Assembly: GCA_014058105.1 (NCBI GenBank)
Contig: JACGCM010002776.1
Coordinates: forward strand, 434,001-498,000
Length of the DNA: 64,000 nt
Source: Kingdonia uniflora
Lineage: Eukaryota > Streptophyta > Magnoliopsida > Ranunculales > Circaeasteraceae
Direction: 5' to 3'
Part shown: in pieces, positions 11,708 to 22,375 of the stretch
Numbering within the stretch: position 1 is the first letter of the stretch
Layout: every line of letters starts with the position of its first letter
Program-made: the position numbers and the translations under genes
Notes under the pieces: model-generated
The model's input: the letters and a program-made list of their open reading frames with translations, nothing else
Database searches by the model: none
Told to the model about the DNA's origin: nothing

Positions 11708-11928
11708 CCTCTTTGGTGTTGGGCTAGTGGTTTGGGACCACCTCTTGGAGAGAGAAGAAAGAGGTCACGAGTTTGAAACCCAATACCGGGGGGGTCATCC
11801 GTTAAGATTTATCTTGACTTAAAATAGAGTGTGCGGCTTGCGGAGGTACCGTGACGAGCTCCGGAAGACTAGTTAGGAGAATGGTGAAAACTGATGAACC
11901 CGACAAACTTTCGGATTCCAAAAAAAAA
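11708..11928 (+). mobile_element. tRNA-derived SINE (221 bp) with 17-bp target-site duplications
   Basis: The head has an A-box-like GGGCTAGTGGTTTGGG and a B-box-like GGTCACGAGTTTGAAACCC (11763-11781), the split RNA polymerase III promoter of tRNA-derived SINEs. The body ends in a poly(A) run (11920-11930). It is flanked by AACCTTTGAGATAATTA (11691-11707) and AACCTTTAAGATAATTA (11929-11945), a 17-bp target duplication with one difference. It does not code for protein and would depend on LINE machinery to move. Confidence 0.85.
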
Positions 11929-11945
11929 AACCTTTAAGATAATTA

Positions 11946-13923
11946 ATTTTTCATGTTGTCTCCCTTTGTTTCTCATACATCAAAGTAGATGTTCTTTGAA
12001 ACCTATGTAGTATTATCTAATCAACACAATAACCAGTTCAACACCTCCAAAATTTCAAAGCGCATCTCCTTCACCATCTAATAATCCCATTGTTCATCTT
12101 TATAAATTAGATATAAAATTTTAAGGAAATGAACATTTAGAACTATATTCACAATTGTACTCTTTCGTTAAATAGAAACAAATAAGAAAGAATCATCTAG
12201 TTACCACGAATTTTGTTGTTCTAGGAAACAAATGCATTGTCCACATACATGAACCTTATGACGAAACACTAAAGCTGGGTTGTTTGAATTAAAAGTTGTT
12301 CTTATATTAGCAATCAAATATCAATAACATGAACCCATTGTGATTAGAAAGCGTCAAAAAGACTTCATATTGCCCAATCTATAATGCCCAAACTCATCAC
12401 AAGGAACAGATAATGGAAATCATAATTAATAATTTGAAGTGACATTAGCGATTGAGGAATCTGAATCCACTTATTGTTTCAGAACAACATTTAGTCAACC
12501 CTTTCCATCAGTTGTTAAAACTATGACTAAAGACGAACTAACATGGGAATATCAAAATCTCAGATCCCAGATTCCATAATTATGGTGTGCCAAATTTCTA
12601 GCCCTAATAGCTGGATATGATAATACTATATAATTTTGCCGCGTCTTTTCAAAAATACTTTTAATAATCAAGATACAACTATAACTGATATACGTATGTG
12701 AAACCATTCTAAAAGAGAACCAAAGAATATGTATAAGAGTAGAGTTAAATAATAAAAATTAGAAGAGGCTTACCAGATCCACGGGATTTGTAAATTTAAT
12801 GAATATTTTGGTAAGTCCTAGATAAGAAATAAATAGCTTAAAGCACACAGTTAAACTTGCATTCATAAAAGTAGGAGCTATAGGATAGCCAGCTAAACAT
12901 TCAAATGAACCAAATAAACATATTTCTTATTAATGGTTCCTGATACAGGTGAAAGGCAAATGAGGAATTTATCATTTAATTAACCTTTTACTTTATGTCC
13001 TTTAGCAAATAGCATTTGGGTTCCTCATCACCCATCAAAATGATAAACATTATCGCGCCAATAAGTGGTAGTTGTTACAAACCCTCATCAACCAAGTATT
13101 GGATATGGGGTATTTCATTTTACCAACTAATTAATACTACTTTGACAACATAACATGAGTTCCTCTTATAAATTAAAAGTCCAACAAAGATCAAAATAAA
13201 GAAATTTCATAATATATTTTTCAAGTAGAGCCCTAATTTTCTCAAGTTTCATTATTATGTGATCTTGTAAGAAAATTAACTTTCACAATTTTTTTCGGGT
13301 ATTAATAGTTGGATAAAATTAGGGTTTCTTTACCTTATAGCATTAAAGTTAAAGTAGTGGTCTTGCATAAAGTTTAGTTTCCTTTTGGTTGGTATTATAA
13401 TTCTAATATGCTGAGTTACAATACTGAGATGTTTGTATGATTAATATTTGGGTACTGTTCTCATACAAACCACAAATACTCTTATGCGACAGTTAGGTCA
13501 TCAAAGTGACCCAACTCTTATGATTACATGAATATTAAACCGAGTACGTAATACGATTTATTTATCTCAAAATATTATGGATTGGCCTAAAGGCGGATCG
13601 ACTTTCGCGGGATTTATAAATCGAAATAGGGTAATTGATATGTATTCTAGTTTCTGTAACCCAAAGGTGAAGGTCCTTACATAATATTGGTGTATCCATT
13701 TTATTAGCCCTATTAAATTAATATTATAACTATTTGAGTGAACACTTTATATATTGCAATTTAGACTCAAAGGTTGAATTGTGATAATATTATTAGTTCA
13801 TCATCATAATATAATTTATGTTCATTATTTTTATATATTCAGACTCTTGGTTTAACTTATCTATAACTTGAAGCATTAATAGTTTTTGAGCTTTTAATTA
13901 TTTTGCATTACCGAACCCTATTT
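11946..13923. other. Intergenic, no gene seen
   Basis: AT-rich sequence without supported coding frames, RNA genes or repeat borders. Confidence 0.5.
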
Positions 13924-14791
13924 TGTTAGATTCACATGCTTCGTTTGCTCCAATTCTTTATGTTTCAGACTGGAGTGAACAAATTTAGTTTTACTTAGGT
14001 GTTATGGATCTTGATTTAACACTCTTGGCTAAAAAACCTGCTGATCTTTCTACTGAGAGTACGATGAGAAGACTTTCCAAAACTGAAGTCTTCTTCTTCA
14101 ACGAGTGAGAGTGAGATAGATGTTGAAGATTGTGAAATTTTGTAAGTGGGTCTTCGAGAAGAATAAAGATCCGGGTAGCACGAGCAATTCATTATTGAAG
14201 ATCTGGAGGGTTATGGTAAATTCAATTTCAAGTGGGAGAGTTCGTGGGACGAGTGAGGGTCAAAGAAAAAGATCATACCGTTGATTTTTTGGTGTTTATG
14301 TTCAAACAGGGCTTTAGCTTGTTCAAACAAGATGTTACAGGAATCGATTTGTTCAAATAGAACTTTATCCTGTTTGAACATAACTCGATTTACAGCTTTT
14401 GTAAAGTTGTTTTTTGATCGTTTGCTTGTTTCGTGATTCGTATTTTGGGCCCTAACTCATTTAATGCCCTCCCAAGTATATAAGTATACTTAAAGTATTT
14501 CTTAGGTATGATCTAATGTGAGTTTAACTCTAGTGAGAGAAAGCAAGGGTTTGAAAGATTCCATTAAAGCTTTAAGAAATCTTGTGAGAGATCGTTGTAA
14601 CCTTGATTAATTCATAGTGAATTATTCGTCAGAGAGCAATTTTCCCACTAGGGTTTTCCACTTCCTTCGGGTAAATCGTTGTGTGTGTGTGTGTGTATGA
14701 TTTCGTTATTGCTTAATTTCTCAATTGGTGTTTTCGTATATAGTTCTTGGGCGAGGGATTGAGATTAGCTACCCTAATTCCTAACAAGAGA
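13924..14791 (+). repeat. Probable Ty1/copia LTR remnant (solo or partial)
   Basis: The right end is typical of plant copia LTRs: a TATA box at about 14477 (AGTATATAAGTATAC), GATCGTTGTAACC at 14593, AGGGTTTTCCAC at 14651, and a terminus CCTAATTCCTAACA at 14791. The same landmarks in the same order occur on the minus strand at 63481-64000. The left border (TGTTAGATTC at about 13925) is a guess, no target duplication was found, and no pol is adjacent. A (GT)7 run lies at about 14682-14696. Confidence 0.5.
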
Positions 14792-15263
14792 GACAAATAA
14801 CAATCTTTCTTAATTTTTCTTCCTTCTTGACTGACAGAGATAGTGTAAGACTGTAATTTGGGTAGTATGAGACTGCAATTTGGGTTTTTCGTTATTCGTC
14901 TTTATGAAGTAGAGAGAGAAAAATAAAATAAAGAAAGAAATAATCAGATTTGAGTGAAAGAAAGAGAAGCTTGGTTTTCAAAATTTAAACTACATAGAGG
15001 AGAAAAAGATAGAGAATGTGTCTCTACCAACTCATTTCCACCTTCTCTATTATGAGGATCGCCCATCTCTAGAGATGTATGGTTTTTTTTAAGTGAGACT
15101 TGAGTGTCTTGTTTTGAGTGTCCACGAATCCGCTCCTCCTAAGGTATAGTAGTAGATAAAAATTTCAACTTATGTACATTACCAAGATTTATTTGCCAGG
15201 GAAGGCAAAAACAAGAGGAAATAAACGGGCCCTAAACTGAAGAATTGGGATGGGTGCATCCAT
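14792..15263. other. Intergenic, no gene seen
   Basis: AG-rich low-complexity stretches (14905-15025) and nothing else recognisable. Confidence 0.4.
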
Positions 15264-15833
15264 GGTTTTAAATATCGGTTAACACGTCGATATCTCCGCT
15301 TTTAGAAAGGAGTGACACCTAATGTCGCTAAAATATCGGACGGGGATGATAATGTTATGTATCACCTGATATATCCCGATAGATCGTAATATATCGAGGT
15401 GTATCGTGAGATATCGAAAGATGCCACCGACATTTTAAGATATGTCGGTGGAGACATAGCAACATTTTCGAGTTATCACCAAAATCTTAAATCATCTATA
15501 GTTTGTCCATTGCAAGTAGATATAATTGAGTTATCATCAATCTCACTATACGTATTTTCAGGCAACACTTTTTATAATAATTGGAAAAAAAAAATACATT
15601 CATTTAACTTTCTCAACAAATAAACGATCGTCCCGATAAATCACTGATATAACCGACATTTAGCCGATATATCAAATTTATCAGCCGAATATATCGGTCA
15701 CAAAACCGACATTCTCTGTACTTTATATCGAATGTCATTTTGTGCAGATATCGCCGGATATATCGATATCTGCACAACATTTTGTGCTGACATCTCGAAA
15801 AATAAAATTACCAACATAACGATATTTAAAACC
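15264..15833. mobile_element. MITE-like non-autonomous element with inverted ends, rich in ATATCG
   Basis: The outer 14 bases GGTTTTAAATATCG (15264-15277) are perfectly inverted at 15820-15833 (CGATATTTAAAACC). The interior, especially the flanks, is packed with GATATATCG-type words and larger imperfect inverted segments, for example GATATCTGCACAACATTTTGTG facing CATTTTGTGCAGATATC near 15735-15785. It has no convincing coding capacity; a 74-codon open frame inside is likely chance. Target duplications are not clear. It ends 37 bases before the RPS29 promoter motifs. Confidence 0.65.
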
Positions 15834-15870
15834 TTGGGTGAACCGGGCAGATCCGATTAGAACTTCGGAT

Positions 15871-16023
15871 TGGGCCGTGTGATCCAAACCTTACCTGATG
15901 GATCGGCTTGGCTTTGGATATCTGATCCAGGTCCATGACAACCAACACCACCAGTTATAAACCCAACTTTAGCTCAATTTCACACAAATTTTAGGGTTTT
16001 ATTTGGCAGAGTTATTAGGGTTT
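15871..16023 (+). promoter_or_regulatory. RPS29 promoter and 5' UTR motifs: site II and two telo-boxes
   Basis: TGGGCC (site II type) at 15871-15876 and two TTAGGGTTT telo-boxes at 15991-15999 and 16015-16023 precede the ATG at 16051. This combination is characteristic of plant ribosomal-protein and other proliferation-linked promoters, read by TCP and telo-box-binding factors. No clear TATA box is present, also usual for this gene class. Confidence 0.7.
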
Positions 16024-16050
16024 CAGTCGCCGTTTGATTGTTGAGCTACG

Positions 16051-17980
<1,930 letters not shown>

Positions 17981-19485
17981 GGATCAAGAGAAAGGAAGAT
18001 GTGATATGCCCACCAGTTTACTTGTGCTGCAACTTGATTTTGTGCTCTTTTTATGTTTTTCTTTTTAAGGATTCGTGACTTAATGTAGTCCTTGTGTTAA
18101 TTATCATGGTTTTACCCATGTGGTTACTTTTTTTGCTGGACCAACTTGAATTTGGTGTCTTCTGGTGTTAGTGTTCCCATTCTGTGAACTATATTAAAAT
18201 TAGTATCAGTTGTTGAATGTTTTGTTTTGTATTTTCTGTGTTTCACTGGAAACTGTGGAAGTGTGGCCCTGTGTTTGACTGATAACAGCAGAAGCAATGC
18301 TTTTGTTGCCAGTTGAAACTGAAATAACTTATTTGTAGAAAGTGGCCATGGAAGACTCAAGGTTGTTCTGGTATTTTTTTTTGGAAGAATGTTGATAATC
18401 CATTATTTTAATTTTGTAATCATTGTTCCTATGGCTTAAATTCAAAGAATGTAGTTGGGTTATTTGATTTTTTTTCTTCTTCCTGCCGACTAAGTTGGAT
18501 GGCAAACTATATGGCGTATCTAGGCAAACTATTAAGCTCCAGTTTTGAACACCAATTATACTATTACCGCTTCATGCAAAATTTCAAATAAACTGATGAC
18601 CTTTCCATTTTATAACATTTAAGAGGGGCTTATACTCGGTCTCAGTCTACCCGTTAATTTATCCATGCCGGAAGATCAAACCTAACCTAACCTAACCTTG
18701 GACGGACAATATAAAAGATGGTTAGGGAAACATCCATCGCAAAAGAAGCTAGAAAGTTTCATATCTTGGAGGGACAATATAAAAGATGGACAATTGTTCC
18801 ATGGCACCTATGAACAAAAATTCCTATCGTGAACATGTAGTGAAGATATTCACTGTACGGTCAACTAGCATAGAATTTTTTTGTCCCAGATATTCCAGAA
18901 AATAGATAACAACTACATTTTCTGATATATATTTATAACTTTCAATTGAGCATTTGCATAACTATGTGAGTCACAATAATGACGTGGCAAGCAAAATTAT
19001 GCATGAATGCATCTAAATGAAAAATTAAAAATATACAATGACCAATTTATTTCCCCAGTTCTTTTTTTGTTAAACCAAATACTCGTTCAACTCGTATCCT
19101 CCTTTTCAATTTCCGCTTTTCAAAGATGGGTACGTCGAAGATTCCTCAAAATAAATAGGCATGTTTAATTGTCTGATTCATGCTTAGAGTTTGGTCTCCC
19201 GTCTCTACTCTCCTTTGATATCTTAGGCAACCCTCACGAATGGACATGTACCACTACCTGAAAGTAAAACACATACATAAGTCAGCATTTTTTCACTGTA
19301 CAAAATTATAGACAATATATCTTTTTGTGTTTGTAATATTATAGAAGCATTGAAAGGAAAGAAAAGCCTTACGTCTCAATGTTCAAATTTGACGTCTCGT
19401 TTTTCTACAATAAATAAGGACATCTTTACCTCAAAAACAAGTGTCTTCCTCGGAAATGCTTCAAACACTTCCGGCGTACCGCCAC
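17981..19485. other. RPS29 3' UTR and flank, then intergenic
   Basis: The UTR probably extends a few hundred bases past 17980; its end was not determined. A short run of CTAAC/CCTAA-like repeats lies at 18680-18697. No other gene or repeat border was supported up to the LTR at 19486. Confidence 0.5.
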
Positions 19486-20064
19486 TGTAATGGCCTAATT
19501 CCGTAAGCTTGAAGTGGCTTGGAATTAACTCTTACACCAATGTACCTGTGACAAAAGTCTAAATAGAAAGCGAGAAATGACACAGGTGTTTAGCGTGAAA
19601 AACCTATGAATAAGTAAAAAACCACGACCTCGAGCTGATATCTTATTATAAGTGATTTCTTGACTTAGAAATGTTCGATCTTGTGAATAAGAAGTTAGAA
19701 GTTTTGAGAATCTAGAAAGTATAGTTTTCTTGGTGATTTCTTGTGTAATTTTCTGGTCCTTGTCTCTTCCGGAACTTCTTATTTATATAGGCCTTTTCCG
19801 CAGTTCTTCATCGTGCTGAAGCACGTTCTCCGAACAATGTGGTTTGTGGCTGTTGACTGAGTAACTGTTGAGTTCGTGAGAGACATGTGGCTTTGACTTG
19901 TTTAGGTTTTTCTGTTTGAGCTCGACCTACGTCTTTCATCAGTTCGTAGAGTAGGTGGCAATGCTGACTGAAGAAGTCATGTGGAGAATGTGTGGATCTG
20001 TCATGGAGGTAGTTTGAACTGGAGATAGCTCGATTTAGGTAAGATCGAGGGGTAGGCCCCTACA
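19486..20064 (-). repeat. 3' LTR of element B (579 bp)
   Basis: In plus coordinates it starts TGTAATGGCC and ends GGCCCCTACA. It aligns with the LTR at 45691-46308 but is about 40 bases shorter: the stretch between CGACCTCGAGCTGA and TATCTTATTA near 19640 is lost. The minus-strand TATA region (CCTATATAAATAAG) lies at about 19785-19798. Confidence 0.92.
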
Positions 20065-20077
20065 ATCGCCCCCTCGC
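20065..20077 (-). other. Polypurine tract of element B
   Basis: The reverse complement reads GCGAGGGGGCGAT immediately before the 3' LTR start on the minus strand. It is identical to the tract of element A and shows that the plus-strand genes that follow are antisense to the element. Confidence 0.85.
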
Positions 20078-20327
20078 AACCGAAGTCATGAGTGGCTTTG
20101 GTTTAGAAATATTTTTTGGGTATATGGGTATTCAGATTGGAAATTTGAATAATGAAAGAAGTAATGATGGTGTTTGACTGCATGGAAACTACGCGTGTTA
20201 TGGGGGGATGTACGTGCATTGCATGTTTGATTGGACTATTGATGCACGCGACAGTTAGGGTTTGAAGAGTTTCGTTTGTATTGAATGATGACGCTTCAGA
20301 AAACGTTCCTGCACAATAAATATAGGG

Positions 20328-20338
20328 TTATATAAATA
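20328..20338 (+). promoter_or_regulatory. TATA box 1 of the element B antisense cassette
   Basis: TTATATAAATA about 70 bases before the ATG at 20406. The same GGGTTATATAA block occurs at the equivalent position in A (minus strand, about 4330-4342) and C (about 51048-51058). It is outside the LTR, so the cassette appears to have its own promoter rather than relying on the LTR. Confidence 0.6.
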
Positions 20339-20405
20339 GTACCTATACTGAGATTTTTGGCAAAGTACGCTTGTTCTGTTGCAATATTCTCTGAAATTGT
20401 TGAAG

Positions 20406-20705
20406 ATGGTGAAGTTCTGTAGAATGGTTCTTAAGGAGAGAATTGCTTCTGAAATGTACTGGTTAAAGTTGAAGTATTTTGGGGATCAGTCCATGGAGAA
20501 TCCTACTCCTATTTCTGTTCCTCCGATGTATCAAGGAATGTCGAAAAATGAAGCGGCTAAAGATGAGGAGTTTTATTGCAAATGGAGGTTTCACTACGTT
20601 GTCTTAATAGGTGAGCAACGTTGGGTTTGTCTCTGCATTCTTGCGAAAGACAAAGTTGGAGAGATAGATATAAGGATAGGCGTGACTACGGGACAGTTGC
20701 GCTGA
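20406..20705 (+). CDS. Element B short antisense ORF a (99 aa, unknown)
   Basis: ATG 20406 is chosen because A and C begin at the same place with the MVK/MVN motif. It contains LKLKYFGDQS, PISVPPMYQG, an acidic linker and CKWRFHYVVLIGEQRW, closely matching A and C. The frame closes at GQLR-stop (20705), but homology with the other copies continues into a Gly/Arg/Ser-rich stretch (20750-20815), so a frameshift or unrecognised splice may have shortened it. No known domain. It is the gene of the cassette nearest the 3' LTR. Confidence 0.5.
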   Translation: MVKFCRMVLKERIASEMYWLKLKYFGDQSMENPTPISVPPMYQGMSKNEAAKDEEFYCKWRFHYVVLIGEQRWVCLCILAKDKVGEIDIRIGVTTGQLR

Positions 20706-21076
20706 TATCTTACGCTCGAATGGATTTTAAGGTCGGGGCCCTCTTCATCTCTACCAACTCTGCGAGGGTAGTAGTTATAGGAGAGGCAACGATGGTAGTG
20801 GAGAAGAAAGATGGAGAATGGAATTCTGCTTCTGCACTTCCATCGCAACTTTGCGCTGAGAAGACCTTCAGTTTGAAGAGTTGGTTCAAGCACTGAGTCT
20901 CTTGCTGTCATAGTTTCCATTTGAAGTTTTTCTGGACTTCAACCAAACTCATGGGAAGGAGGATACTCGCTGTTTCCAATGTCTACTTTGCTTCAGGGTG
21001 AAAAATCACTAAAGTAGAATGAGCTGAAGGATTTGATGTTTCAGAGGGCCTGAAACACTTGTTAGCTATAAATACA

Positions 21077-21236
21077 CTTGAAAAACTTATTATCTGTAAA
21101 GTACCTGATGCTGAGTACTTGAAAGACTTGTTATCTGTAAAATGCTTGATGTTGAGTACTTGAAAGACTTGTTATCTGTAAAATACCAGATGTTGAGTTC
21201 TTGAAAGACTTGTTATCTATAAAAGTACTTATAATT
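21077..21236 (+). repeat. 41-bp tandem repeat, about four units
   Basis: Units beginning CTTGAAAGACTTGTTATCTG start at 21077, 21118, 21159 and 21200, exactly 41 bases apart. Diverged units of the same sequence lie in element C at about 51775-51900. The array is non-coding and lies between antisense ORFs a and b. Confidence 0.9.
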
Positions 21237-21657
21237 TATTTCGAGATGAATAAAATGTTGTTATCCAAACTCTGTGTTGATATAGAATAGAATAACTCTA
21301 GAAATCGAGCTGTATGATCTGAAGACTTTCAAATATTGTATGAAATGAAATGCATGAGATCAGAAAGAACATTTGTTTGTAAAATGAAAATATTTGTGTA
21401 AGTGTCAAATATGATTTGACCTGTATGTTAAAATTGTGGGGGAGAGAAAAGTATACAAGTTTCAGAATGAAGAATCGATCTTGGAGAGGTCGTTTTAGAA
21501 TATTAGATTTAGAAAGAATAAACTCAACTTAGAATAGGAGGAAATGACGGAGGTCGATAGGGAGATATATGTTCAAATAACTTTTCTCAAGATATTAGGG
21601 TTTCTGTTATGAGATAATAAGATTATATTACGACTTGTGGGGGATTGGTAGTAAAAA

Positions 21658-21667
21658 TATATAAATA
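21658..21667 (+). promoter_or_regulatory. TATA box 2 of the element B antisense cassette
   Basis: TATATAAATA lies 40 bases before ATG 21707, followed by purine-rich AGAGGGGGAT. C has ACTATATAAATAGGGGG at about 52372 and A has TGTATAAATAAGGG (minus strand, about 3034) at the matching place. Confidence 0.55.
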
Positions 21668-21706
21668 AGAGGGGGATGAATTCTAAGTAAGGGGAAGGAA
21701 ATAAGA

Positions 21707-22060
21707 ATGGTTTTGACTCAATTTGAGAGAATTTGTTATGCCGCTGAGGGGCGATTGGCGATAAAAATTGCTGAAGTGCGGGAACGAATTTTTGGATTAT
21801 TGGATTATGACGCTGTGTTACCAGTGAGGGAGGTACAACTAGAAGGTTTAGATGGGATTGGGAGGAAACGCGAGTATAAACGTCATTTTTATGAAGAGAT
21901 ATTTTAAGAAATTGTGGTGGATTCTGCAGCTCGAAAAGTTTATATGAGAGAGCTTACTATAAAAGAGAATGAACTGGAAGATGTGAGGATTGCTGGAGGA
22001 TATGTGATCGGATCTGGTTCCCCTAGTCATCAAGGTTGCTTTAGGTATAATTATATGTGA
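21707..22060 (+). pseudogene. Element B short antisense ORF b, broken by one stop
   Basis: The open part is 21707-21907 (66 codons; AAEGRLAIKIAEVRERIFGLL motif shared with A). A TAA at 21905 interrupts a frame that then stays open, with protein-like Glu/Arg-rich content, to about 22060. The copy in C (52422 onward) has several stops. The product is probably a small, charged, helical protein of unknown role; its intact length was perhaps near 117 residues. Confidence 0.45.
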
Positions 22061-22260
22061 AGAAAAGAAAAAGAATAGAAGTAGGAGTAGAATGTATGTA
22101 TGTAATCATATGAGTTTGAATAATTTTGAAGAAGTGGAATGAGAATAAAAGTTAAATAGATCCTCTATTGTTGCGAATGCTGTTTGTGACTGTTGTGAAA
22201 AATGAATTTGAAAATATTCAAAATTTGGTTATTAAAAATTTGTTATGAGAGCTTCGGAAA

Positions 22261-22284
22261 TGACGCCATTGCTGCTATAAGTAG
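22261..22284 (+). promoter_or_regulatory. TGACG motif plus TATA box 3, before the long antisense gene of element B
   Basis: TGACG at 22261-22265 and CTATAAGTAG at 22275-22284, about 90 bases upstream of ATG 22376. Spacing and sequence are conserved in A and C. TGACG is the core of the site read by TGA-type bZIP factors, so a stress or hormone link is possible but only inferred. Confidence 0.6.
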
Positions 22285-22375
22285 AAGAAGCAAGCATAGA
22301 AAAAGTAGGGAGCTTTTAATTTTGTCCCTTGTGTAAAAGCTGTAAAAACCCGATTGCGTGTAAGCGTGAGTCATC

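Noticed and set aside
15399..15623. 74-codon open frame
   Set aside because: Lies inside the MITE-like element, has low-complexity content and no recognisable motif; likely chance.
18680..18697. CCTAAC-like tandem units, possibly an interstitial telomeric repeat
   Set aside because: Only about three imperfect units and not the plant telomere repeat; too short to support a claim.
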